The notes: generated by a model from the sequence alone, not told the origin. A DNA stretch of 42,140 nucleotides from an uncultured Mycoplasmatota bacterium (GCA_946497955.1 CAMMMH010000013.1:1-42140), one strand, 5' to 3'; numbered from the stretch's first letter, positions 22,788 to 30,923 are shown. A program made the numbers and translations.

Positions 22788-23426
22788 TTAACACACCTCC
22801 AATATCTTAAGACTAGGAACCTTACAGACAGGACAAACCTTAGGAGGATTATCTCCTATATAAACAAATCCACAAATATCACAAACCCATATCTTTGTAT
22901 TTTTAATATAATCTATTCCCTTTTCTTTATAAGTATCAATTACTACTTTCATAATATTAGTACTCTTATTAGCCCAATTAACAACCCTTTTAGCACCTCT
23001 ATCATCATATTTAGAAAATACTTCCATTGCTTTACTAAAGCTATTAATATCACTATTTACCATATTAATAACATCATCTAAACTACCAGTTTTATCTTCT
23101 TCTAAACCTTCATAATATTTAGATAATTCTCTAAATAAATCTTTCTCTTCCTCTAAATACTGTTTTTCACAACCACGAGCTAAGTTAGAACAAATTAAAG
23201 ATATCTCATAGTTAGATAATTCTCTTAAGTCATCATCTACTTCTTCTATAATCTGAACTTTAGGCTCTTCATTTATTTCCTCTTTTTCTTCTTTAACCTC
23301 TTCAAATAAACTCTTAGGCGCTCCACACAATGGACATTTCCAATCATCTGGTAAATCAACAAATTTTACCTTTTCTTTCGCTTCATCATAAATATAACCA
23401 CAAATTGTACAACGATATTTTTTCAT
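22788..23426 (-). CDS. Rubredoxin-rubrerythrin-like fusion protein
   Basis: The 212-residue protein starts with a rubredoxin domain: [13 protein letters not shown] and [14 protein letters not shown] (two CxxC knuckles, about 4-45). A helical middle region follows (about 75-180; ferritin-like in appearance but without obvious ExxH pairs), then a second zinc-ribbon/rubredoxin knuckle [22 protein letters not shown] near the C-terminus. This is a desulforubrerythrin/reverse-rubrerythrin-like layout. The start is the ATG at 23,424-23,426 with GGAGGTTAGA. It is the first gene of the operon running to the CotF-like genes and probably protects against oxidative stress. Confidence 0.7.
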   Translation of the reverse strand: MKKYRCTICGYIYDEAKEKVKFVDLPDDWKCPLCGAPKSLFEEVKEEKEEINEEPKVQIIEEVDDDLRELSNYEISLICSNLARGCEKQYLEEEKDLFRELSKYYEGLEEDKTGSLDDVINMVNSDINSFSKAMEVFSKYDDRGAKRVVNWANKSTNIMKVVIDTYKEKGIDYIKNTKIWVCDICGFVYIGDNPPKVCPVCKVPSLKILEVC

Positions 23427-23479
23427 TCTAACCTCCATACATAAATCATATCAAACTAAGAAAAATAAATCTACAATAA

Positions 23480-23507
23480 TTGACATTTTTATATTCTTCT
23501 ATATAAT
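23480..23507 (+). promoter_or_regulatory. Promoter of the 228-residue hypothetical gene
   Basis: TTGACA (23,480-23,485) and TATAAT (23,502-23,507) are both perfect consensus with a 16-bp spacer, 30 bp before the start codon at 23,537. Confidence 0.75.
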
Positions 23508-23536
23508 AATAACTAAATTAAAAGGAGGGATATCTA

Positions 23537-24223
23537 ATGGATAAACAAAAACGTTGTATAGACATATATGGCGAACCATTAAAAATAGGAGATGAAGTTA
23601 TTCCTGTTCTTGAAGAAGCTTTAATCATAGGAATAAGTGGTACTATTTCTAAAATAGAATATAGTGAAAAATATAATAATCATTACATTACAATAACAGA
23701 TAAACAAGGTAATGTTCTATTAGAAGGTGTTGATGCAAGATGCTATACTACTAAAGAAAGATTCAATGAAAGAGAAAATGAAGATTTTATATATAGTATT
23801 AATTTTTATAATAAAAGACTCATGCTCCAAACATCTTTACCCTTAAGTAATATAACAAGTGTAGATTATGAAATACCAGAGGATACAACTTTTGCCACCA
23901 TCAACGCTAGACACACATTTGAAAAAGATGCATATTCTATTGATGATGTTTATTCTCTAATTATTGATAACAAAGTCAAAGTATGTCATGATAAAGAGGA
24001 TGATTATTATTACTTAATGAATGAAGAAACTTATGACTATCATGATATAAGTAGTAATTATAGAATCTTTAAAAATGAAGAAGAATTTAAAGCTTTTATT
24101 AAAGAAATAATTAAATATTTTAATAATACAGATTTAACTCACATTAACACAGAAGAAATATTTGATGAAAATGAAAAGGCTAAAGTCTTTGAAAAAAGCC
24201 TAATAAATAGATTAAGTAATTAA
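23537..24223 (+). CDS. Hypothetical cytoplasmic protein
   Basis: I do not recognise this 228-residue, acidic, Asp/Tyr-rich protein. The N-terminal third has a small beta-barrel look (GEPLKIGDEVIPVLEEALIIG, then GTISKIEYSEKYNNHYITI), as in KOW/SH3-like or DUF-type domains. The C-terminal half is mixed, with YYYLMNEETYDYHDI. There is no signal peptide or membrane helix. It is transcribed alone from a consensus promoter (TTGACA/TATAAT), with a strong RBS AAAGGAGGG and a terminator, so it is probably well expressed. Confidence 0.7.
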   Translation: MDKQKRCIDIYGEPLKIGDEVIPVLEEALIIGISGTISKIEYSEKYNNHYITITDKQGNVLLEGVDARCYTTKERFNERENEDFIYSINFYNKRLMLQTSLPLSNITSVDYEIPEDTTFATINARHTFEKDAYSIDDVYSLIIDNKVKVCHDKEDDYYYLMNEETYDYHDISSNYRIFKNEEEFKAFIKEIIKYFNNTDLTHINTEEIFDENEKAKVFEKSLINRLSN

Positions 24224-24227
24224 ATAT

Positions 24228-24265
24228 AGAGAACTTATTCATAAAAAATAAGTTCTCTCTTTTTC
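24228..24265. terminator. Terminator between convergent genes
   Basis: AGAGAACTTATT (24,228-24,239) and AATAAGTTCTCT (24,247-24,258) form a perfect 12-bp stem, followed by CTTTTTCT. It closes the hypothetical gene on the left; the HD-domain gene ends just to the right. Confidence 0.8.
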
Positions 24266-24266
24266 T

Positions 24267-25181
24267 CTAATTATACCTTTTACCATTAACTAATGGTTTT
24301 AAAACTCTAACCTTAACATTAGGAAGTTCAGTTTTAGGAATACAATCTATATTTATATTTTCGAAAAGACTAATTTTATCTAATAGTTCCTTATCTTTAC
24401 TATTCTTTAATCTATTAAACAATTCTATTTCATTAAAACTATACAAGTCATCATAACTAATATAACCTCTATCAATAGATAATTTTGTTATAGTAGCAAG
24501 TAACTGCATCATATAATTATCTTCGTTAGTATGACAATACAAATCTATACTTTTACTAACATCAATTATTTTAGAAACAATATCTCTATTAGTAAAACCA
24601 ATCTCATCTTCATTATCTTCATTTTTAAATACTCTAACATCATTAATAATTTTTTTAATATCATCTTTATTGATATTTTTAGTCCAACCTATACCAGTTA
24701 AAATAACGCCATCTAACCTATCAGTACAACATTTAGGCCTATCATTATCAACAATACTAAATTTCTTAAAGTTGATAATATCATTAACATCTATATTATC
24801 TTCTTTTAAACATTTAAGTAAATACTTATCACTTTTAATGATATCTTCCGTAAGTTCTTCTGTACTTTCTTGTTTTTCATAATCTTCATTCATATAATCT
24901 ATAACATGTGAAAAACAAGGAGTTGCCACATCGTGAAATAATGCTGCAACGGTCATAGTCTTATCTTTAGTTACTTTATAAGTTAGTAAAGAAGTTGTAA
25001 GTGAATGAGCAAATCTACTAATATATTCACTAAAATCATAAACACTTTTAGAAGCAAAATCCATTCCACAAAAATAACCAACTCTCATTAATCTAACTAA
25101 AGATGGACATTCAAAATACTTCCTAAGAAATAATGGAATATTCTTATAATCTAATTGTTCTAAATAAAACTGTAATAACAT
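24267..25181 (-). CDS. HD-domain phosphohydrolase
   Basis: The 304-residue protein has an HD-superfamily metal site: H59 in RFAHSLTTSL, H83-D84 in LFHDVATP, a further H92 in FSHVIDYM, and a later D in CCTDRLDGVIL. The core resembles dGTPase/SAMHD-like and YfbR-type hydrolases more than signalling HD-GYP domains, but the substrate cannot be assigned. The ATG start lies 12 bp after the stop of the upstream unknown gene, so they form a two-gene operon. Confidence 0.75.
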   Translation of the reverse strand: MLLQFYLEQLDYKNIPLFLRKYFECPSLVRLMRVGYFCGMDFASKSVYDFSEYISRFAHSLTTSLLTYKVTKDKTMTVAALFHDVATPCFSHVIDYMNEDYEKQESTEELTEDIIKSDKYLLKCLKEDNIDVNDIINFKKFSIVDNDRPKCCTDRLDGVILTGIGWTKNINKDDIKKIINDVRVFKNEDNEDEIGFTNRDIVSKIIDVSKSIDLYCHTNEDNYMMQLLATITKLSIDRGYISYDDLYSFNEIELFNRLKNSKDKELLDKISLFENINIDCIPKTELPNVKVRVLKPLVNGKRYN

Positions 25182-25193
25182 ATTGAACCCTCC

Positions 25194-25760
25194 CTAATAA
25201 TATTTTCTCATTTTCTTTAATATAAGTCTACCCTTTTCTTTATCAGTAATATATTCTAAAAACTCTTTTCTACTTACCTCTTCAAAATCATCTACAAATC
25301 TTTTGTTCTCTAATCTATTTCCAAGATATATTAAATATTGTCTTTTAATTTCTAACTCTTCAAATAATATTTCTTTCATAGACATAGTTGTATAAAACTC
25401 TCTTCCATTAGTATAAACAAAAGAATCTCTTTCTTCATAAAAAGGACATCTTGCATCATAAATAATTCTATCATTTTGAATAATAAAAGAACCAACTATA
25501 TTTTTATTAGGATCAGATACTTTTAAACCACCACTACTTTTAAAATCATTACCTTTAATATCAGAACAACCTGCTAGTAACTTTCTATCTTTTAAATAAA
25601 TAATACCCTTAGCACTTTTTAATTTTGCAAAAGTGTCAAAACTTACATATCTAAGATTAAAAGAATGTTCAGACTCTCTTAAATATTCTAAAACAGAGAT
25701 ATTTTCTGGAACATTTATAGATTCATAATAAATTGTTTGGTTTTTAATAATTTCTTTCAT
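25194..25760 (-). CDS. Hypothetical protein upstream of the HD hydrolase
   Basis: I do not recognise this 188-residue protein. It is soluble and mixed alpha/beta, with GIIYLKDRKLLAGCSDIKGN and FVYTNGREFYTTMSMKEIL, and a basic C-terminus. The ATG has AAGGAGG. It is the first gene of an apparent two-gene operon with the HD-domain hydrolase, which may indicate a shared pathway. Confidence 0.6.
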   Translation of the reverse strand: MKEIIKNQTIYYESINVPENISVLEYLRESEHSFNLRYVSFDTFAKLKSAKGIIYLKDRKLLAGCSDIKGNDFKSSGGLKVSDPNKNIVGSFIIQNDRIIYDARCPFYEERDSFVYTNGREFYTTMSMKEILFEELEIKRQYLIYLGNRLENKRFVDDFEEVSRKEFLEYITDKEKGRLILKKMRKYY

Positions 25761-25844
25761 TAGAACCTCCTTGAAAACATTCTATCATAGTTGGTAATAA
25801 ATTAAAAGAAAGAACAAGACTTAATACTTGTTCTAACTAATTTC

Positions 25845-26036
25845 AAGTGAATAACTCCACATAGCTTCCGTCACTCACGCTTCCTTATTAATTAATTTAG
25901 GTTGTGATAGTCGTGAAGTTGCCAAAAAATTAGGAGATACTGTTGAAGTTATAGAAAGTACATATTATCATATGTTTCCAGGCAAGAAAAACATACTGTA
26001 GATGTATTGAATAACTTTAAAAAAAGAGGTAAATAA
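25845..26036 (+). pseudogene. Decayed tyrosine recombinase (phage integrase) C-terminus
   Basis: The catalytic end of a phage-type integrase can be read across three lesions. In frame 1 ITPHSFRHS carries the HxxR box (25,851-25,877) and is preceded by a TGA. A 2-bp loss then shifts to HASLLINLGCDSREVAKK and DTVEVIESTYYHMFPG, which contains the catalytic Tyr. Another frameshift leads to HTVDVLNNFKKRGK and a stop at about 26,036. The upstream catalytic domain is gone. It ends 61 bp from the 3' end of ssrA, a classic integrase target, so it is probably the relic of an element once inserted there. Confidence 0.8.
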
Positions 26037-26042
26037 GGGGTA

Positions 26043-26086
26043 AATAAAAAAAATAATATTAAAACCCTTACGAAACCTAAGGGGTT
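26043..26086 (-). terminator. Terminator of ssrA
   Basis: On the minus strand CCCTTA and TAAGGG (26,065-26,083), with extra flanking pairs, form a stem followed by a T-rich tract ending in TTTTTTT, directly after the tmRNA 3' end. Confidence 0.7.
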
Positions 26087-26096
26087 AATTACTAAT

Positions 26097-26477
26097 TGGT
26101 GGAGATGAGGAGATTCGAACTCCTGTCCAAAAATAAAGCTACATAAACTTCTACAAGTTTAGATGATTAAGAAACTTCGAACTATTTTCTAGTAACCATC
26201 AACTAATAAAATAGTTCTAGTCTAAAAGATTCCATCATAGTCTAGACAAACTATAACTATATCCTGCTAAAATTAACCATCTTAACTTAACACAGGAAAT
26301 TAAGAAAAGACAGTGCATTTACCTATACTAGGCGAAAGCTAACTCAGTATTTTTCTTAAATAAGTTAGCAAATGCTGTTTTAATACTGTTTCCAGTTATA
26401 TTTAATTTAGTTTGTAACGTAAACAACTCGACTTGCCATTTATGCTCTATTATTCCTGTCGAAACCAAAGCATCCCC
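26097..26477 (-). ncRNA. ssrA: tmRNA
   Basis: The 381-nt gene starts GGGGATGCTTTGGTTTCGAC and ends GGTTCGAA-type T-arm ...CTCATCTCCACCA. The acceptor stem GGGGAUG/CAUCUCC closes with one G-U. The resume context TTAAATATAACTGG is the same as in Bacillus subtilis ssrA and sets the tag frame: GGA at 26,391-26,393 to TAG at 26,328-26,330. The tag begins GNSIKTAF, continues ANLFKKNT and ends ELAFA, 21 codons plus the charged Ala. It acts with SmpB to rescue stalled ribosomes; smpB lies upstream on the same strand. Confidence 0.95.
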
Positions 26478-26489
26478 AAATACATCTAT

Positions 26490-26518
26490 ATTATATCACA
26501 GAAGTATCAAAATAGCAA
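26490..26518 (-). promoter_or_regulatory. Promoter of ssrA
   Basis: On the minus strand TTGCTA (26,513-26,518) and TATAAT (26,490-26,495) are 17 bp apart, and the -10 box is extended (TGATATAAT). The start would be about 6 nt before the mature tmRNA 5' end, consistent with RNase P trimming. Confidence 0.65.
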
Positions 26519-26565
26519 CTGCTTTTTAGTGCCAATAATTACCAATAAAAACTACAATTTTTAAG

Positions 26566-26594
26566 TTGCACATAAGAGCTTAACATGATACTAT
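26566..26594 (+). promoter_or_regulatory. Extended -10 promoter of the small membrane-peptide gene
   Basis: TTGCAC (26,566-26,571), a 17-bp spacer and TACTAT (26,589-26,594) with an upstream TG (TGATACTAT) make a plausible extended -10 promoter. The predicted start at about 26,601 coincides with the first base of the long-range inverted repeat. Confidence 0.45.
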
Positions 26595-26601
26595 TAAATT
26601 A

Positions 26602-26830
26602 GGAATATTTAGTTATTTAGGTACTATCCCCCTAGCTTATATTTTATAATGTGAAAGGGGAGTTGATAATATGAGAAAAATAGAGAAATTCCTTTGTTAT
26701 ATCATATTTTCACTTGTTTTCATAATAATAGTTTTATTATTTATGTTAATAAAAATAGTACCTACTCCTTAGAGTGGTACTAAACCAACAATAAACGGGA
26801 TAGTACCTAACAGCCAAAGCTAGATATTCC
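26602..26830 (+). repeat. Nested inverted repeats enclosing a small gene
   Basis: Outer arms GGAATATTTAG (26,602-26,612) and CTAGATATTCC (26,820-26,830) match at 10 of 11 positions. Inner arms TTAGGTACTATCCC (26,617-26,630) and GGGATAGTACCTAA (26,797-26,810) are perfect over 14 bp. They frame a 33-codon ORF. A smaller hairpin GTACC-T-ACTC-CTTA-GAGTGGTAC (26,757-26,779) spans the ORF stop. No target-site duplication is visible outside the arms, which argues against a MITE. Confidence 0.8.
26671..26772 (+). CDS. Small hydrophobic membrane peptide (type I toxin-like)
   Basis: The ATG at 26,671 is preceded by AAAGGGGAG and opens a 33-residue ORF: MRKIEKFLCYIIFSLV, a second hydrophobic stretch FIIIVLLFMLI and the tail KIVPTP. 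It is a basic N-terminus plus one membrane helix, the size and shape of Fst/Ldr/TisB-type toxins, though I recognise no specific family. The SD can pair with CCCCC at 26,628-26,632 in the 5' leader, so translation may be structurally controlled. It runs antisense to read-through transcripts from smpB. Coding status is supported by the RBS, promoter, hydrophobic pattern and terminator. Confidence 0.55.
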   Translation: MRKIEKFLCYIIFSLVFIIIVLLFMLIKIVPTP

Positions 26831-26837
26831 CTTTTTT
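26797..26837 (+). terminator. Terminator of the small peptide transcript
   Basis: GGGATA (26,797-26,802) can pair with TATTCCC (26,825-26,831, one bulge), followed directly by six T (26,832-26,837). The same left arm can instead pair with the 5' leader, so terminator and long-range pairing are alternatives. Confidence 0.5.
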
Positions 26838-26906
26838 AATTTATGCAAATTTCTTTTACATATTCATATTATCATAAAATTATTATTAATTCAAGATACA
26901 TGTCAC

Positions 26907-27344
26907 TTATTTGTATTTATTAAGTTTAGCAGCTTCCCTCTTCAAATCTCTTTCTTTAATACTTTCTCTCTTATCATAGTTTTTCTTACCCTTACAAAGA
27001 CCGAGTTCTATTTTCGCTTTACCACGTACAAAATATAGTTTTAAAGGAATAAGAGTATATCCTTCTAATTTAAGTTTATTATCTAACTTTTTAATCTCAC
27101 TTTTATGAAGTAATAACTTTCTACTTCTTGTCTCTTCATGATTAAAGATATTACCTTCTTTATAATGGTCTATAAACATATTAACAAGATAAACTTCGCC
27201 ACCTCTTATAATTGCATAACTATCTTTAATAGAAGCTTTACCAAGCCTTATAGACTTAATCTCTGTTCCTTTTAAAACAATACCAGCCTCATATGTATCT
27301 TCTATAAAATAATCAAATTTAGCACGCCTATTAATAATCTCCAT
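26907..27344 (-). CDS. smpB: SsrA-binding protein SmpB
   Basis: The 145-residue protein is a typical SmpB: INRRAKFDYFIEDTYEAGIVLKGTEIKSIR at the N-terminus, then SYAIIRGGEVYLVNMFI, the RSRKLLLHKSEIKKL stretch and the basic tail LGLCKGKKNYDKRESIKERD. It binds tmRNA and places it in stalled ribosomes. I start at the ATG 27,342-27,344, 8 nt after GGAG; a GTG three codons earlier overlaps the capA-like stop. ssrA follows about 430 bp downstream on the same strand, separated by the antisense-oriented small peptide gene. Confidence 0.96.
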   Translation of the reverse strand: MEIINRRAKFDYFIEDTYEAGIVLKGTEIKSIRLGKASIKDSYAIIRGGEVYLVNMFIDHYKEGNIFNHEETRSRKLLLHKSEIKKLDNKLKLEGYTLIPLKLYFVRGKAKIELGLCKGKKNYDKRESIKERDLKREAAKLNKYK

Positions 27345-27349
27345 TATAA

Positions 27350-28534
27350 TCACTCCAAACTAGGCATCTCTATATTGCTATCAAGAGATAACACTATATT
27401 TTTATATGTCTCATAATAATCTCTATAACCAGGAAGTAATTCATCATTTAAACTAGTATAAGGATAAACAACAAAGTTTCTTTTCTTTCCATAAGTAGAA
27501 TGTGTATATAAAAGTTCTGCTTTAGGATTTCTTAACTCTATCGTACTAACACCGTTTTCCACAGACTTGTGGATATCTATACTAGCCATTAATCCCGTAA
27601 GACGTTCTACTCCCTCCTGGTCAGATATAAAGTTACCTAATGAATATATTACCATAGTCTTTCCAATAAAGGCAATGGGCTCTACTACATGAGGATGACT
27701 TCCAATAATAATATCAACACCAAGACTAGATAGGTAGTTAGCAATTTCCTGTTGTGATGCACTAACACTAGTAGAATATTCTGTTCCCCAGTGCATCGCT
27801 ACTATTACAACATCTACCTTGTCACGAACTTTTTCAATGTCCTCTTTCGCTTTCTCAGGACTATAGACATTATTTAGATATTCTTTACCACTAGGAGTCT
27901 CTAAGCCATTAGTCCAAGTAGTATAAGAAAAGAAAGAATAAGTAATACCATTAATCTCTTTAATAACTGGTTTATCTCTATCTTCAAAAGATAAATAACT
28001 ACCAGCCGTATAAACATCATCTTTACTATTCCAATAGTTTAAAGAGTTAATTACACCTGCCTCTCCTTTATCCATTGTATGATTAGTAGCAAGACTAACT
28101 AAGTTAAAACCTGCATCAATAAAAGCATCACCTACTTCATAAGGAGAATTAAACCTAGGATAATTAGATAAGCCTAACTCTGTTCCACCTAAAATAGTTT
28201 CTTGATTATAATATTTCAAATCATATTTTTTTATTAAGGGCTTAATCTCTTTTAACATTGGTTTAAAGTCATAACCATCACCTGTATAAGCATCATTATA
28301 AACAGTACTATGAATTAAAGCATCTCCTACCATTACAAGTGAGGCATCCATCTCTTCTTTCTTACTAACTACTTCTTCTTCCTGTTTTTGTTCTTTTACA
28401 TCATCTTTTTTAACATTATCATTAGTTAAACGATAATAAAATCCTAAACTCGCTCCAAATAAAACACCAATAAAAAGAATAATAACAAGACGACCTAATA
28501 CTGTTAACTTTCTTCTCTTCTTAACTTTACTCAT
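27350..28534 (-). CDS. CapA-family (PGA_cap) metallophosphatase-like protein
   Basis: The 394-residue protein has an N-terminal membrane helix (about 13-30) and an extracellular CapA domain. DASLVMVGDALIHS opens the fold, followed by YYNQETILGG, LVSLATNHTMDKGEAG, VVIVAMHWGTEYS and VDIIIGSHPHVVEP, the metal-site motifs of the family. Members include poly-gamma-glutamate synthesis protein CapA, but many stand-alone versions have no known link to capsule. It lies between rnr (2-bp gap) and smpB, so it is in the secG-rnr-smpB operon, where it is an insertion relative to the usual order. Confidence 0.85.
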   Translation of the reverse strand: MSKVKKRRKLTVLGRLVIILFIGVLFGASLGFYYRLTNDNVKKDDVKEQKQEEEVVSKKEEMDASLVMVGDALIHSTVYNDAYTGDGYDFKPMLKEIKPLIKKYDLKYYNQETILGGTELGLSNYPRFNSPYEVGDAFIDAGFNLVSLATNHTMDKGEAGVINSLNYWNSKDDVYTAGSYLSFEDRDKPVIKEINGITYSFFSYTTWTNGLETPSGKEYLNNVYSPEKAKEDIEKVRDKVDVVIVAMHWGTEYSTSVSASQQEIANYLSSLGVDIIIGSHPHVVEPIAFIGKTMVIYSLGNFISDQEGVERLTGLMASIDIHKSVENGVSTIELRNPKAELLYTHSTYGKKRNFVVYPYTSLNDELLPGYRDYYETYKNIVLSLDSNIEMPSLE

Positions 28535-28536
28535 AA

Positions 28537-30627
28537 CTACAACTTCTTAACAATTTCAAAGTCAATAGTTTTTGCCTCTTTAGAAGCAGCCACTACTTTA
28601 ACTAAGACCCTTTCTCCAATAGTATATTTAATTTTACTCTTCTCACCTACTAAAGTCATTCTTTCTTCATCAAAAGTAAAGTAATCATCCATAAGCCTAA
28701 CAGGAACAAGCCCTTCCACCAAGTTATCAAGTTCTACAAACATGCCAAAGCTCATAACTGATGATATCATTCCTTCGAATTCTTCCCCAATATGACTTTC
28801 CATATATTCAGCCATCTTCATATCTTCAACTTCTCTTTCACAGTCAACAGAAGCCCTCTCCATCGCTGAGGAATGGTCTGCCACAAAGATAAGTTTTTCT
28901 TCATAATGATGAATAGTATGACTACTTAAATCATGATTAAATAAATATGTTCTTAAAAGTCTATGTACCGTAGTATCAGGATAACGTCTTATAGGAGAAG
29001 TAAAATGAGTATAACAACTACTACCTAAACCAAAGTGTCCCACATTAGTAGGAGAATATATCGCTTTCTGCATACATCTAAGTAATAATGAGGTAAGAAT
29101 AGGTCCTTCTTTCTTATCATGAACAAACTTAAGTAGTTTTTGAACAGCAATGCTCTTATTACCTTTTAAATCTCCTGTTACTTTATATCCTAAATTACTA
29201 ACAAAACTTAAGAAGTCTCTAAGTTTATCCTCTTTAGGGCTCTCATGAATACGATAAATAAAAGGTAAATCCATATTATATATATGAGTTGCTACACACT
29301 CATTAGCAGCAATCATAAAGTCCTCTATTAAATTCTCCCCAGTACCTCTTTCTCTTTTAGTAATTTTATAAGGAACGCAGGTCTCATCTACAAGTATCTT
29401 CGCTTCATCAACATCAAAATCTAAGTATCCCCTCTTTACTTTAGCTTTTCTAAGAATAGTTGCAAACTCACTCATAGTCTTTAAATCATCAACAAACTCT
29501 TCATATCCTTCTGGCACAATATTTTTCTCTAATATACTATTAACGTTTTTATAAGTCATCTGTTTTCTAGACCTAATTACACTAGGAAAGATATCATAAT
29601 CCAAAAGCTTACCTTCACTATCATATTTCATTACACAACTAATAGCAAGTCTATCAACATTAGGATTCAAAGAACATATTCCATTAGATAACTCATGAGG
29701 TAACATTGGTATAACTCTATCGACAAGATAAACTGATGTACCTCTATCCATTGCCTCTTTATCTAAAGGACTACCTTCTTTAACATAATAGGAAACATCA
29801 GCGATATGAACACCTAAAGTATAAGTATCACCATCTTTTTTTATAGATATGGCATCATCTATATCTTTAGTATCATCACCATCGATTGTAAAGATTACTT
29901 CATCACGTAAGTCCCTTCTACCCTTTAAGTCCTCATCTCTCACTTCCATAGGTAAAGACTTAACTTCTTCTTCAACCTCTTCTGGAAAACTAGTATTAAT
30001 ATCATATTTATATACTATTGATAGAATATCTACCCCAGGGTCATTCTTATGTCCTATTATTTTAATTACTTTGCCTTCTGCTTTCTTATTACTAATTCTC
30101 TTAATTATCTCAACTACTACCTTATGTCCATCAACAGCATTAAGACTATTTTCTTTAGCAACTACAATTTCTAAATTAACCTTATCTTCATCTAAAGTAA
30201 CATAACCAACATTATTCTTAAAGTTAATCTCCCCTACATAAGTATTACTTTCATGTTTTAAGACTTTAACAATTCTACCTTCTACTCTATCAAGCCCCTT
30301 TTTATTGACAAGTTCAACAACCACTAAATCCCCATGCAAAGCCCCATTAATATTTTCTTTAGGAATATAAATATCAACATCACTATTATCTACATCTACA
30401 AAGCCAAATCCTTTTTTATTAGAATGTAAAACTCCTTTAAGTAGATGACTATCTTTAAACAACATATATTTATCTTTATTAGTATGATAAACCAAAGTCT
30501 CAACCTCAAGTTCTTTAAGTACTTTTAACAATTCCTCTAAATTATCACTACCAAGTTTCTCTTCTATTTCAAAAACAGTAAGACTTTTCCCTGCTTCTTC
30601 TAATATTTTTAATATATCTTCTCTCAT
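28537..30627 (-). CDS. rnr: Ribonuclease R
   Basis: The 696-residue RNB exoribonuclease has an N-terminal winged helix (EDILKILEEAGKSLTVFEIE), cold-shock domains (LLKGVLHSNKKGFGFVDVD near 65), the RNB core with FTIDGDDTKDIDDAISI near 245 keeping the catalytic Asp residues, HFTSPIRRYPDT, and a C-terminal S1 domain (FEGMISSVMSFGMFVELDN). It degrades structured RNA and, with tmRNA-SmpB, non-stop mRNAs. I start at the ATG with GAGGTCG; an upstream extension lacks an RBS. The order secG-rnr-(capA)-smpB-ssrA marks it as the orthologous rnr. Confidence 0.95.
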   Translation of the reverse strand: MREDILKILEEAGKSLTVFEIEEKLGSDNLEELLKVLKELEVETLVYHTNKDKYMLFKDSHLLKGVLHSNKKGFGFVDVDNSDVDIYIPKENINGALHGDLVVVELVNKKGLDRVEGRIVKVLKHESNTYVGEINFKNNVGYVTLDEDKVNLEIVVAKENSLNAVDGHKVVVEIIKRISNKKAEGKVIKIIGHKNDPGVDILSIVYKYDINTSFPEEVEEEVKSLPMEVRDEDLKGRRDLRDEVIFTIDGDDTKDIDDAISIKKDGDTYTLGVHIADVSYYVKEGSPLDKEAMDRGTSVYLVDRVIPMLPHELSNGICSLNPNVDRLAISCVMKYDSEGKLLDYDIFPSVIRSRKQMTYKNVNSILEKNIVPEGYEEFVDDLKTMSEFATILRKAKVKRGYLDFDVDEAKILVDETCVPYKITKRERGTGENLIEDFMIAANECVATHIYNMDLPFIYRIHESPKEDKLRDFLSFVSNLGYKVTGDLKGNKSIAVQKLLKFVHDKKEGPILTSLLLRCMQKAIYSPTNVGHFGLGSSCYTHFTSPIRRYPDTTVHRLLRTYLFNHDLSSHTIHHYEEKLIFVADHSSAMERASVDCEREVEDMKMAEYMESHIGEEFEGMISSVMSFGMFVELDNLVEGLVPVRLMDDYFTFDEERMTLVGEKSKIKYTIGERVLVKVVAASKEAKTIDFEIVKKL

Positions 30628-30683
30628 TTTATCGACCTCAATTCTTAATACCATTGTACTCTATATTTATCATAATGTAAAAG

Positions 30684-30707
30684 AAAAAAGACATTATTTC
30701 ATGCCTT
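30684..30707 (-). terminator. Terminator after secG
   Basis: On the minus strand AAGGCAT and ATGTCTT form a 7-bp stem (one G-U) followed by six T. Some read-through or a separate promoter must serve rnr. Confidence 0.6.
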
Positions 30708-30923
30708 TTACATAAATGAATATACTAAACAAATTATAAAGAATGCAGCACCAAGTACCATAGTAATTCTTGTAATAACTAACTCACTACCTCTTTCTTT
30801 TCTATTTTTAAATAAATCAGTAGAGTTACCTGAAAGAATTTGAGCTGCACTTTCAGCTTTACCACTTTGTAATAGTACAATTATTATTAATAGTATTGAT
30901 ATAATTAATAGAGCTATTTGCAT
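30708..30923 (-). CDS. secG: Preprotein translocase subunit SecG
   Basis: The 71-residue protein has two membrane helices (about 2-17 and 48-69) joined by the SecG loop LLQSGKAESAAQILSGNSTDLFKNRKERGSE-like region, with LLQSGK and a basic patch. It is an accessory subunit of the SecYEG channel. The start is ATG with GGAGGTG. It heads the conserved secG-rnr-smpB-ssrA group. Confidence 0.95.
   Translation of the reverse strand: MQIALLIISILLIIIVLLQSGKAESAAQILSGNSTDLFKNRKERGSELVITRITMVLGAAFFIICLVYSFM

Noticed and set aside
26602-26830. Inverted repeats as ends of a MITE
   Set aside because: No target-site duplication is visible and the arms coincide with a predicted transcription start and terminator; a MITE origin is less likely though not excluded.
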